Part shown: piece by piece, positions 43,038-53,819 of the stretch | How the letters are laid out: every line of letters starts with the position of its first letter | How positions within the stretch are numbered: position 1 is the stretch's first letter | NCBI GenBank assembly: GCA_004353515.1 | Contig: SMNZ01000001.1 | Coordinates: forward strand, 1,302,001 to 1,366,000 | DNA: 64,000 nt | Origin: Alteromonadaceae bacterium M269 | GTDB lineage: Bacteria > Pseudomonadota > Gammaproteobacteria > Enterobacterales > Alteromonadaceae | Reading direction: 5' to 3' | Notes under the pieces: generated by a model | What the model was told of the DNA's origin: nothing | Databases searched by the model: none | What the model saw: only the letters and a program-made list of their open reading frames with translations | Made by a program: the position numbers and the translations under genes

Positions 43038-43958
43038 CCACCATAACTCTGTAGGAATGGTAATTCCTTAATGGAACTTATGTATAAGCTTTGATCAGTA
43101 CCACATGGGTTTATCCGCATATAGAAAGTACTTGCTCACCGATTTACCTAATAAAGTAAACTGGGTGTTCAGCTTCACTAAGATTAGCTCAAAAGTGTTT
43201 CAAGCGAACTCCTGCCCCAATATAGCCAATGCTAGAATCTATATACGTCCCTGAATAGTACCCTTATTACTCAAACTGATTAGCGGCTTAACAACAAGCA
43301 CTTTCAGCACTTTTAATACCACTCTTGGTAACAACCACCCCGCTAAAACCCCAAAAAATAACGAGCAATTTAAATCATAATAATGAGATCCTAAGATTCT
43401 AATAACGCCTTTATATAAAAAACATAAAATAGTTATAGACTTGTTATGAAACCCCAATAAAAAACCAATAAGCAAATCTATGACTACTTTTTTTCTTAAG
43501 TAAAAATTTAAATAAAACACAGAAATTGACTTATCGGAATGTACCAACAAACTATTAGTCTGCGTTTTCGATGCCATACAACCAATGAAGAAAAGCCTAA
43601 AGCACTAGGCACAGTGCTTGATGCAGCAGAAAAACCAAGTATCCAGAAATACAAAAACACGAACAATGGTTAACATATTAACTTAACAAAACCACCACCA
43701 ACCCTGAGCAAAAACCCCTTAAAAAACACAACAAAACCAAAAAAAACAAAAATAACATGTTGATTTATTTTACCCGCTGTACGATAGTGATTGCACAATA
43801 AATACTCTGCGCTCTTTTCCAGATATTGAGCCATAAGTGTGAAGCAACCGGATAATAAGAATTAGCTAAGCATGAATCTATTTCTAAACAATTGTTTTTA
43901 ATAGTTATTTGATTTAGTCGCTAATGCTTTGAGCAGTAGAGATCAAACTGGGTATTTT
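43038..43958. other. Long AT-rich spacer, possibly decayed sequence
   Basis: About 920 bases. Apart from the weak minus-strand frame at 43239-43577 it holds only short open frames. The part from 43670 to 43780 is strongly A-rich (long AAAA runs). I see no insertion-sequence ends or direct repeats. Confidence 0.45.
43239..43577 (-). CDS. Possible small membrane protein (low confidence)
   Basis: A 112-aa frame with two hydrophobic stretches (VVIDLLIGFLLGF and SLFFGVLAGWLLP) and a basic C-terminus. It starts with ATG but has no visible ribosome site and matches nothing I know. Composition fits AT-rich spacer DNA, so it may be a chance frame or a decayed gene. Confidence 0.22.
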   Translation of the reverse strand: MASKTQTNSLLVHSDKSISVFYLNFYLRKKVVIDLLIGFLLGFHNKSITILCFLYKGVIRILGSHYYDLNCSLFFGVLAGWLLPRVVLKVLKVLVVKPLISLSNKGTIQGRI

Positions 43959-44951
43959 ATGAGTTTATTTTTTAAAATTTTTAAGTTCGTTACTTTTATT
44001 GTTTTTGTGTCTACATCACTACCACCGGCTTTCGCTGCAAAGCCAGTTAAACCTCCAATAGATGATTTCTATAAAGACCGCTATGTCATCGCTGAGTTCA
44101 AAGCAAAAGCTCAGTCCGATGATGGGTTAATAACTCTGGAGAAAGTTTCAGATATTTGGGGGCGAGCCAAGACGACTGAAGTGCTCAAACTCCCTAAAAG
44201 AGAATCGGTGCCAGTTCAGGTAGGTGAAAAGTATATTGTTGTCTTTAGCTATCTTCGTAAACATCCAATATACAGAGATGTCATTGAAGAAAACCCCGAT
44301 GGTCCAACGATTGTTCATGGGTTGGCTGGCGCTGCCATTTATCACTCTGATGTAGCTTTAAAATACTTGTTTAATGTCGCGGAAAAAGCGCATGTTACCA
44401 ATCAAGTTGACGATGCTGGCCAAGTTATCGACGCTATTCTCACCTTACTACTCAATGAAGAAAAACCAAGAGAGCGCCGACTAGCTGCATTCCAGTTCAT
44501 GTTGAGCAACGACCTACACAAACAGTTAAACACAAAACAAACCAAAGCCTACCGCAACCTTCTCAAGTCACAAGAATTACCAGATTTAGAACAGGAGTTA
44601 CTGCTAACCTCTGCACGCGCTATGCCTATGAAGCAGAGAAAGAAATGGCTAGTCAACCTGTGTAGAAAAACCGTGGATAGTGCTGGTGTTGAATTTGATC
44701 TTCTGAGTTTAGTGCCACTAAAAGTGAGAACTTGTGTCCGTATCATTGGTGATGAAGTAGAAGACAAAGATGTTAATAGGCTCACCGCACTTTTATATTC
44801 CAACGCACCTGGCGTTAGTAAAGCATCACTGCGCACCTTAGTTTCTTGGAATGAAGAACAGGCATTGGAAATCTTCCGCCAAGTCCTTGATAGCAACCAG
44901 CCTGTTCACACAGAAACACGACGTGTATTGCTCACGAAAGTCCCGGAGTAG
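43959..44951 (+). CDS. Exported protein of unknown function, helical repeats
   Basis: A 330-aa protein with a signal peptide (MSLFFKIFKFVTFIVFVSTSLPPAFA). After a short beta domain (DRYVIAEFKAKAQ to VGEKYIVVFSYLR) the rest is helical with HEAT-like pairs (LTLLLNEEKPRERRLAAFQFML, ALEIFRQVLDSNQP). No family is recognised. ATG at 43959 was chosen because it starts the signal peptide; the frame is open from TTG at 43929. It lies 148 bases upstream of the 765-aa secreted protein gene. Confidence 0.65.
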   Translation: MSLFFKIFKFVTFIVFVSTSLPPAFAAKPVKPPIDDFYKDRYVIAEFKAKAQSDDGLITLEKVSDIWGRAKTTEVLKLPKRESVPVQVGEKYIVVFSYLRKHPIYRDVIEENPDGPTIVHGLAGAAIYHSDVALKYLFNVAEKAHVTNQVDDAGQVIDAILTLLLNEEKPRERRLAAFQFMLSNDLHKQLNTKQTKAYRNLLKSQELPDLEQELLLTSARAMPMKQRKKWLVNLCRKTVDSAGVEFDLLSLVPLKVRTCVRIIGDEVEDKDVNRLTALLYSNAPGVSKASLRTLVSWNEEQALEIFRQVLDSNQPVHTETRRVLLTKVPE

Positions 44952-45029
44952 AGCACCTGCAAGTAATTCCAATTAGTCATAACGATATTGAGAGAAAGTT
45001 GTCGGCAAAGCAGTTAGCGCAGCTTTCCC

Positions 45030-45068
45030 AAGACCTTATGCCAAGGGGGCGTAGGTTTTCTTAAAACC
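45030..45068 (+). promoter_or_regulatory. Mutually exclusive hairpins in the leader of the 765-aa protein gene
   Basis: Hairpin A (45030-45059) pairs AAGACC with GGTTTT and, inside, TATGCC with GGCGTA around an AAGGG loop. Hairpin B (45054-45068) pairs the same GGTTTT with a later AAAACC across a 3-base loop. Only one can form at a time, as in attenuators and riboswitches. It lies about 30 bases before the start codon. Confidence 0.4.
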
Positions 45069-45099
45069 GAGGATGGGTATTTAGAGGATACTTTTAATC

Positions 45100-47397
45100 A
45101 TGAAATCTTATTTAAGTGCTATTTCAGCCTTATTTATAACAGTCGGGGCTAGCGCATATGCGCAAGAAGTGCCTTCTTCTGACGTGAGTACTAAGTCAGA
45201 AAACAAATTAACCAAACCTGAGAAGAAGATTAAAGCGGTTGGTTATGCTCGCTCTAAGAGTTTAGCTGAGTTACGAAAGCAATATGAAAAAAGCTTAAAG
45301 AGCAGTAAAGGCAAGAAAGAACTGCGCTCTGGTGAAATCAACGTGCTTCGTATGCCGCCTGCAATGGAACAGCGAGGTAAGCAACTGCAAGCATCACAAA
45401 GTAGTGAAGGATTGCAGCTAAGCACAGCCTTCGACTTCGTGCCTATTGCCAACACTCCAACTGCCAACCTTAGTATTGAAGGCTATTCAAACGATGATAA
45501 TGCCGCAATCAATAACACAAGGATCACTCCGCCTGATACTAATGGCGACGTGGGTTTAACCCATTATGTGCAATACGTTAACTTGGGTTGGGTCTTTTTC
45601 AATAAAGACGACGGTTCAACCGCAGGTGGTCCTTTCCCAGGAAATATTTTCTGGCAAGGGTTTGGTGGCGTTTGTGAAACGCAAAATGCGGGTGACCCTA
45701 TCGTGCTTTACGATCACTTAGCGGGTCGTTGGTTATTTAGCCAATTTACTGGCGGTGGACTAGTAGATGGCCATCAATGTGTTGCTATCTCTGATGGTGA
45801 AGATCCAACAGGTCCATACACTTTGTATGACTTCGTTGTAAGTCCTGGAGGTTTCAACGATTATCCGAAAATTGGTGTATGGCCAGATGGTTACTATATG
45901 ACCACACATGAATTTGTTGGTGGCTCTTTCGCTGGTGTTAACGTCACTATATTTGATCGTGATGCGATGCTAGCCGGTGATGCCAATGCCAGCTTTATTC
46001 AGTTTGAAAATGTCAACGGTGGAAATGCTTTCGGTGCGCAAATAGGACACCTTGAAGGGCCTAACGTACCACCAGCAGGCACCTGTAACCACATGGTACA
46101 TGCGACAGACGTTCAAGCATTTGGCTTACCTGGTGCTGACAGATTACGCATGTGGGAAGTTTGTGCAGACTTTGATACTCCATCAAATTCAACCTTTACA
46201 GAAGTTGCGAGCGTTGCCGTTCCTGCATTTGACCAAAATTTCTGTGGATTTAGCCGTGATTGTATTGAGCAACCAGGTCCACAGTCACTTGATGGCCTAG
46301 CAGGCTTTACTATGTATCGCTTTAACAACCGTTACTTCCCGTCAGAAGGCGTGTTGAAGTCTGTAGTAACGACCAATGTTGATGTTGGTGGTGATAGAGC
46401 CGGCGTTATGTGGGTTGGTTTGGATATCAATCCAACAACAGGCGCAGCATCTATCGGTGACGGCGGTGATTTAATCGGTGTTGTCGACTTTAACGACGGA
46501 ATGAATCGCTGGATGGGCTCTGCGTCATTGGACTCAGCAGGTAATATCGGTATCGGATACACAAGAAGTAGTGAGACTTCTTTCCCTTCAATTTACTTTA
46601 CTGTTCATGAACGTGGAGTAGACGGAGCTGGTCAAGTTCAAACAGAGCAAGTCTGTGTTGATGGAACAGGATCTACTACAGGTGCAAACCGTTGGGCAGA
46701 CTATGCGAGTACAAGTGTTGATCCAGTAGATAACTGTACTTTCTGGCACACTAACGAGTATGTAGAAACGACAGGATCATTTGAGTGGAATACACGCGTT
46801 TGTGCTTTCACTCTAGATTCATGTACAGGTGGCACTCCTCCTCCGCCTCCTCCCCCACCTGTGAGCTGCTCATTTGAAGATGATTTCGGTACTTCAACAG
46901 GCTGGACTATCGATCCTTCTAGCAACTGTTCTACAGGAACTTACGTTAGAACTAACCCTACTCTCCAAAGCAGTGGTGGTGTAACAACTCAACCTGGTGG
47001 TGATTCTGATGGAAACGGCTTTGCAGTATTTACAGCAACCAACACAAGCGCAGGTAATGCTGATGTTGACGGTGGTGTTTGTGTAGCTCGCTCACCTAAC
47101 ATCACGGTTAATGACGCTTCGCAATTATCAATTGATTGGTTCCATGGGCAGCGCGATACAGGTGATGATCCAAACGGTGACTTCTATAGATTGGAATACT
47201 CAACTAACGGCGGCGCTACTTTCACCAGCTTAGTTAATATTGGTGACGTTCGTACGGCAGCAAGTTGGGCCAATGCCACTGCCAATATCCCTGCAGGCTC
47301 AGATGTTGTAATTCGCGTCAGTACAAGCGATGGCGCTGGACCAGGAGATATTGTTGAAGGCGGTATAGACAACGTATCTATCTGTACAGTGAACTAA
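45100..47397 (+). CDS. Large secreted protein with C-terminal beta-sandwich domain
   Basis: A 765-aa protein with a signal peptide (MKSYLSAISALFITVGASAYA). The polar region to about residue 120 resembles a propeptide (KKIKAVGYARSKSLAELRKQY). The central domain (about 140-580) opens with PPDTNGDVGLTHYVQYVN and has WFFNKDDGS-like and DYPKIGVWPDGYYMTTHEF segments typical of a conserved exported family of marine bacteria without assigned activity; its Cys count suggests disulfides. A run of proline (PPPPPPPP near 580) links it to a C-terminal domain of about 175 residues with the look of a jelly-roll carbohydrate- or calcium-binding module (SIDWFHGQRDTG, RLEYSTNGGATF). Two hairpins follow the gene. 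Confidence 0.7.
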   Translation: MKSYLSAISALFITVGASAYAQEVPSSDVSTKSENKLTKPEKKIKAVGYARSKSLAELRKQYEKSLKSSKGKKELRSGEINVLRMPPAMEQRGKQLQASQSSEGLQLSTAFDFVPIANTPTANLSIEGYSNDDNAAINNTRITPPDTNGDVGLTHYVQYVNLGWVFFNKDDGSTAGGPFPGNIFWQGFGGVCETQNAGDPIVLYDHLAGRWLFSQFTGGGLVDGHQCVAISDGEDPTGPYTLYDFVVSPGGFNDYPKIGVWPDGYYMTTHEFVGGSFAGVNVTIFDRDAMLAGDANASFIQFENVNGGNAFGAQIGHLEGPNVPPAGTCNHMVHATDVQAFGLPGADRLRMWEVCADFDTPSNSTFTEVASVAVPAFDQNFCGFSRDCIEQPGPQSLDGLAGFTMYRFNNRYFPSEGVLKSVVTTNVDVGGDRAGVMWVGLDINPTTGAASIGDGGDLIGVVDFNDGMNRWMGSASLDSAGNIGIGYTRSSETSFPSIYFTVHERGVDGAGQVQTEQVCVDGTGSTTGANRWADYASTSVDPVDNCTFWHTNEYVETTGSFEWNTRVCAFTLDSCTGGTPPPPPPPPVSCSFEDDFGTSTGWTIDPSSNCSTGTYVRTNPTLQSSGGVTTQPGGDSDGNGFAVFTATNTSAGNADVDGGVCVARSPNITVNDASQLSIDWFHGQRDTGDDPNGDFYRLEYSTNGGATFTSLVNIGDVRTAASWANATANIPAGSDVVIRVSTSDGAGPGDIVEGGIDNVSICTVN

Positions 47398-47422
47398 AGT
47401 AAGCTGAATAACATTGTTTTAA

Positions 47423-47443
47423 ATGGGGGTGCATCCCCCATTC
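47423..47443. terminator. Hairpin after the 765-aa protein gene
   Basis: A perfect 8-bp stem AATGGGGG / CCCCCATT with a TGCAT loop 26 bases after the stop codon. No T-run follows directly. Confidence 0.6.
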
Positions 47444-47447
47444 TCCA

Positions 47448-47486
47448 AAAGCATAAATCGCATTACCTGTGGTTTATGCTTTTTTG
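47448..47486. terminator. Second terminator, A/T flanked
   Basis: Stem AAAAGCATAAA / TTTATGCTTTT followed by more T on the plus strand and preceded by A, so it can act in both directions. The loop is 15 bases. Confidence 0.75.
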
Positions 47487-47511
47487 TTTTTAGAGACTTC
47501 TTAGTGAGGGT

Positions 47512-47928
47512 TTAAGCTTCTGGAGTATGTGTCCAACGCCCGAATAAGTTCTTTTTTGGTATTCCTCGTACCTGGTTACCTAGTAAGTAAGAAATAGGTA
47601 AAGCAATCAAACCAACCAACGCATGCCCATAGAAATCGCCATAATTAATATGTCCAACGAGCGCTAAAACCATATTTAAAAAGTAAGCGGCATAAACCAT
47701 ATCTCGCAGGTCATTGTACCTATGTGTCACTATGACAAGAAATGCGACAATTTTGAGATAAGCCAATGGATAAACCAAGTATTCCGGATAACCAAACGCC
47801 GTAAAGAAACCAGCTTGTTGTTCATGAATAACATGATAAGTAACTGCGGCAAAGCCGAGTAAAAATAGGACGATGGCGGTACTAAACCAATAAGCAAAAA
47901 CTTTTAATTTATCTTTCATAAAACTCAT
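47512..47928 (-). CDS. DoxX-like small membrane protein
   Basis: A 138-aa protein with four hydrophobic helices (AYWFSTAIVLFLLGFAAVTYHV, YLVYPLAYLKIVAFLVIVT, YAAYFLNMVLALVGHI, HALVGLIALPISYLLG). The order and the GYPEYLVYPLAYLKI phrase are typical of DoxX-like proteins (DoxX_2 group). The role is not known; some relatives take part in redox homeostasis. It stands alone, converging on the secreted-protein gene. Confidence 0.75.
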   Translation of the reverse strand: MSFMKDKLKVFAYWFSTAIVLFLLGFAAVTYHVIHEQQAGFFTAFGYPEYLVYPLAYLKIVAFLVIVTHRYNDLRDMVYAAYFLNMVLALVGHINYGDFYGHALVGLIALPISYLLGNQVRGIPKKNLFGRWTHTPEA

Positions 47929-48117
47929 TCACGCTTTCGCTGATTCACTTCAGCTCTGGATTACAAATAAATTACGCCCGAAACCGAGATTAATGTTGTG
48001 ACTCAGGGCGGCGCTAAGGTATTCTACACCCTTTGTATTTTTTATCGCTCCAATCACATTATTTTCATTTCATTGGCGCGATTATCAACCTATCAAATTG
48101 TTTGGAAACACCGATAA

Positions 48118-50708
<2,591 letters not shown>

Positions 50709-50709
<1 letters not shown>

Positions 50710-51218
50710 TGCGTAAATTTAGTGTGCTTTTATGCATCAGCTTATCGCTGATGCTTTCATCTTGTGGTTTTAAATTGCGCGGGGATTATCAAATCCCTGA
50801 GCGATTTAAACAATTGCATGTTGCGAGCCGACAAGCTCATGCACCTATGCAGAGAACGCTCCAAAATAGGCTTTCCAGCTTTGACGTTACCGTTATAGAT
50901 GATGCACTGGAAGCTCAAAGAACCGGGACATCTGCCATTGTTTTACAGCCAGAAAGACTGGAACGCCAACTTCTGTCGCTATTTGCAACAGGTCAAGTTG
51001 CCGAATATGAGCTGATCTACACGCTTGATTACCAAGTCATCGTTCCAGAGCAAGACACCTACAACTTCCAGGTCGACATTATTCGTGAATACATTGACGA
51101 TCCGGATGCAGTTTTAGCGAAGTCACGTGAATTAGACTTAATCGTCAGTGAAATGCGCGAACAAGCGGCAGATCGCATTATTAGACAACTCGCCACCTTA
51201 GAGTCGGTTGTTCAGTAA
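50709..51218 (+). CDS. lptE: LPS-assembly lipoprotein LptE
   Basis: A 169-aa outer-membrane lipoprotein. The signal peptide ends in LMLSSC (Cys19 lipidated), followed by GFKLRGDYQIPERF, the LptE signature. It plugs the LptD pore and helps deliver LPS to the cell surface. The start overlaps the leuS stop by one base; holA follows after three bases. The leuS-lptE-holA-nadD order is standard in gammaproteobacteria. Confidence 0.95.
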
Positions 51219-51221
51219 CTT

Positions 51222-52259
51222 ATGCAGGTCTACCCTAACCGCTTTTTTGATACAGACAAAGGCACACTCAAATTTTGTTATCTGGTATTTGGTGACGAGC
51301 CACAGCAAAAACTGGATATCATTGATAACTTAAGACAGCGAGCCAAAGAACAAGGCTTTGACGAAAGACAGAGCCTTGTTGCAGATTCTCAGTTCGATTG
51401 GTCAGTGCTGATAGAAGCGAGTCAGAGCTTATCGCTATTCTCAAGCCGCCAAATGATCGAGCTTGAGTTACCAACGGGTAAACCAGGCACTGAAGGTGGG
51501 AAAGTCCTTACTCAAATGGCTAATGACGCCAGCCCAGATACACTTTTAGTGATCCACGGCCCTAAGGCAGGTCGAGATGTTCAAAACGCTAAGTGGTTTA
51601 AATCACTGGATAAACAGGGCATATTTGTTCCGTGTTTTCCGTTGGAAGGACGCCAACTCCAGCAATGGATCACACAGCGAATGTCAGCTTCGGGTTTAGC
51701 TCATACTCCAGATATCATTAAATTACTTTCTGACTATTGCGAAGGAAACCTCCTTGCTGCTCGTCAGGAAATAGAGAAACTCACGTTACTGTACCCTCAG
51801 GGAGATATTACGTTAAAGCAGGTAGAGGGGGCTTTAGTCGATCAATCTCGCTTTAACGTTTTCCAGTTGATTGATCTCTTATTGACCGGGGAAATTCAAA
51901 AAGCGGTTAAAGTTCTGTGCCGTTTAGAATCAGAAGGTATTGAACCCAATATTATTTTATGGGCACTATGCCGAGAGCAACAAACATTAAGCCATATCCA
52001 GTTTGCCAGGGAGCAAGGACAACCTTTAGCTAACGTATGGAACGAATTACGTATCTGGAAAAGCCGACAAAACCTTTATCAAGCAGCAATTAATCGACTG
52101 TCTACCTACCATATTGCGCAGATGCAAAACAAATTAGCTGAAGCAGATTCTCTATTTAAGAGTGAGCAGATTGAAAAACCCTATGTCATGCTATGCCATT
52201 TATGTTTACTCTTTATGCCTGCCGCACTAGACAATATCGCGCTGGATTTATCTTTTTAA
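51222..52259 (+). CDS. holA: DNA polymerase III delta subunit
   Basis: A 345-aa clamp-loader subunit. Seen are the N-terminal FLVFGDEPQQ-like stretch (CYLVFGDEPQQKLDI), SLSLFSSRQMIELELP, and LLSDYCEGNLLAARQEIEKLTLLYP, a hallmark of HolA. It opens the beta sliding clamp during loading. It abuts nadD with no spacer, so the two are translationally coupled. Confidence 0.95.
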   Translation: MQVYPNRFFDTDKGTLKFCYLVFGDEPQQKLDIIDNLRQRAKEQGFDERQSLVADSQFDWSVLIEASQSLSLFSSRQMIELELPTGKPGTEGGKVLTQMANDASPDTLLVIHGPKAGRDVQNAKWFKSLDKQGIFVPCFPLEGRQLQQWITQRMSASGLAHTPDIIKLLSDYCEGNLLAARQEIEKLTLLYPQGDITLKQVEGALVDQSRFNVFQLIDLLLTGEIQKAVKVLCRLESEGIEPNIILWALCREQQTLSHIQFAREQGQPLANVWNELRIWKSRQNLYQAAINRLSTYHIAQMQNKLAEADSLFKSEQIEKPYVMLCHLCLLFMPAALDNIALDLSF

Positions 52260-52937
52260 ATGTCATCATCAGTCCTGAAAGACAGGCTCGCTATTTTCGG
52301 AGGCACCTTTGATCCTCCACATAAAACGCATATCCAGGTTGTTGAGCAAGCTTGTCAATTAGCTGGCATTCACCATGTCAAAGTGGTTCCCTGTCATATT
52401 CCCCCGCTGAAATCAGCACCTTCAGTAACCTCTGAACACAGGGTTAATATGCTGCAATTAGCGATAGATGGAAAAGGCAATTTCTCTATTGATACACGTG
52501 AGCTTGAAAGTGATGTTCCGTCCTATACAGTTAATACACTAAAGCAACTAAAGGCGGAAAACCCAAACACGACCCTCTATTTCATTATGGGTACAGATAA
52601 CCTCCTGAGCTTTACTCGATGGCATCAATGGCAGGAAATTTTAACCTTGTGCCATTTGCTAGTTTGTCGACGGAACAGTGAAAGTAATGAACAAACAAAT
52701 CCCATAGATAAATTGGACAATGAACCCAAAAAGCGTATTACGCAATCTCTCGAACAATATGAGAGTCAAGACTCTGGCCTTATCTATTTAGCGGATACTG
52801 ATATCAACAATATCTCCTCAACTAGCGTCAGAAAACTACTGAAACATCACCAAGATGTATCAGAATGGATTGAACCCGCAGTTTATGACTATATTAAACA
52901 CCATGGGCTCTATCAGGATAGTAGTAACAACTGTTAA
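52260..52937 (+). CDS. nadD: Nicotinate-nucleotide adenylyltransferase
   Basis: A 225-aa enzyme that adenylates nicotinate mononucleotide in NAD synthesis. The nucleotidyltransferase motif GGTFDPPHKTH starts at residue 14 and the C-terminal ISSTSVR is intact; YFIMGTDNLLSFTRW is typical. ATG at 52260 directly follows the holA stop. Confidence 0.95.
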   Translation: MSSSVLKDRLAIFGGTFDPPHKTHIQVVEQACQLAGIHHVKVVPCHIPPLKSAPSVTSEHRVNMLQLAIDGKGNFSIDTRELESDVPSYTVNTLKQLKAENPNTTLYFIMGTDNLLSFTRWHQWQEILTLCHLLVCRRNSESNEQTNPIDKLDNEPKKRITQSLEQYESQDSGLIYLADTDINNISSTSVRKLLKHHQDVSEWIEPAVYDYIKHHGLYQDSSNNC

Positions 52938-52992
52938 ACTATTAAATGACCGATTTAAGATAGGTTAAGAAACAGCCCGATAAGGAAAACTT

Positions 52993-53310
52993 TTGCAACA
53001 AGAACAACTAAAAACCTTTATTAAAGAAAAAATTGAAGATTTAAAAGGACGTGACCTCATTGAATTAGACGTGACCGGAAAATCAACGATCACAGATACA
53101 CTGTTAATTTGTTCCGGTAACTCCAAGCGACACGTTGCCTCAATTGCTGACAATATAGTCATTAGTGCTAAACAAGAGGGTATTCAACCCTTGAATGTTG
53201 AAGGTCAGGATACTGGCGAATGGGTTCTAGTCGATTTTGGTGAAATCATCGTCCACGTTATGCAAGATGATACGAGAGATTTTTACCAGCTTGAAAAGCT
53301 GTGGTCATAG
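52993..53310 (+). CDS. rsfS: Ribosome silencing factor RsfS
   Basis: A 105-aa protein that blocks subunit joining by binding uL14. ELDVTGKSTITDTLLICSGNSKRHVASIAD and WVLVDFGEIIVHVMQDDTRDFYQLEKLW are near-universal RsfS stretches. The start is TTG at 52993, behind AAGGA. rlmH follows as in most bacteria. Confidence 0.95.
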   Translation: MQQEQLKTFIKEKIEDLKGRDLIELDVTGKSTITDTLLICSGNSKRHVASIADNIVISAKQEGIQPLNVEGQDTGEWVLVDFGEIIVHVMQDDTRDFYQLEKLWS

Positions 53311-53332
53311 CCTGACACTGGAAGATTAAGCA

Positions 53333-53803
53333 ATGCGCCTTCAACTTGTCGCCGTTGGCACTAAAATGCCAGATTGGGTAAAAACAGGCTTTTCTGAATA
53401 TAGCCGACGTTTTCCTAATGACATGCCTCTGCAATTAACGGAAATACCTGCGGGAAAACGTGGAAAAAATGCAGATGTTAAGCGAATTTTACAGAAAGAA
53501 GCCGAGCTAAGCTTAAATGCCGTTCCCAAAGGGAACAAAATCGTAGCTTTAGAAGTCTTAGGAAAACCATGGGATACACCTAAGCTAGCGAGTAACATGA
53601 AGGCTTGGCAAATGGACGGCCGAGATGTCAGTCTATTGATTGGTGGGCCTGAAGGCATGGCACAAGAGTGTCGTGATGCAGCAGAACAATTATGGTCGTT
53701 GTCTGCGCTCACATTACCACACCCTTTAGTCAGAATTATCGTCGCTGAGAGTTTGTATCGAGCTTGGTCTTTAAACAATAATCATCCTTATCACAGAGAG
53801 TAG
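53333..53803 (+). CDS. rlmH: 23S rRNA pseudouridine(1915) N3-methyltransferase RlmH
   Basis: A 156-aa SPOUT methyltransferase of standard length. [29 protein letters not shown] and [32 protein letters not shown] are the conserved segments, the last forming the trefoil knot. ATG at 53333 is preceded by AAGATTAAG. mrdA starts 16 bases downstream. Confidence 0.97.
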   Translation: MRLQLVAVGTKMPDWVKTGFSEYSRRFPNDMPLQLTEIPAGKRGKNADVKRILQKEAELSLNAVPKGNKIVALEVLGKPWDTPKLASNMKAWQMDGRDVSLLIGGPEGMAQECRDAAEQLWSLSALTLPHPLVRIIVAESLYRAWSLNNNHPYHRE

Positions 53804-53819
53804 GTAGACAGCCCTAACA

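Noticed and set aside
43560-43670. Minus-strand frame whose end reads like a decayed PEP-CTERM tail (VPSALGFSSLVVWHRKR)
   Set aside because: The frame is short, closed by a stop just upstream at about 43672, lacks a Glu-Pro motif and has no signal peptide; probably chance.
44990-45090. c-di-GMP-I (GEMM) riboswitch upstream of the 765-aa protein
   Set aside because: Only the short GCAAAGC element fits; the conserved GGGACGCAAAGCC core and tetraloop receptor pattern are not present. Kept only as a structured leader.
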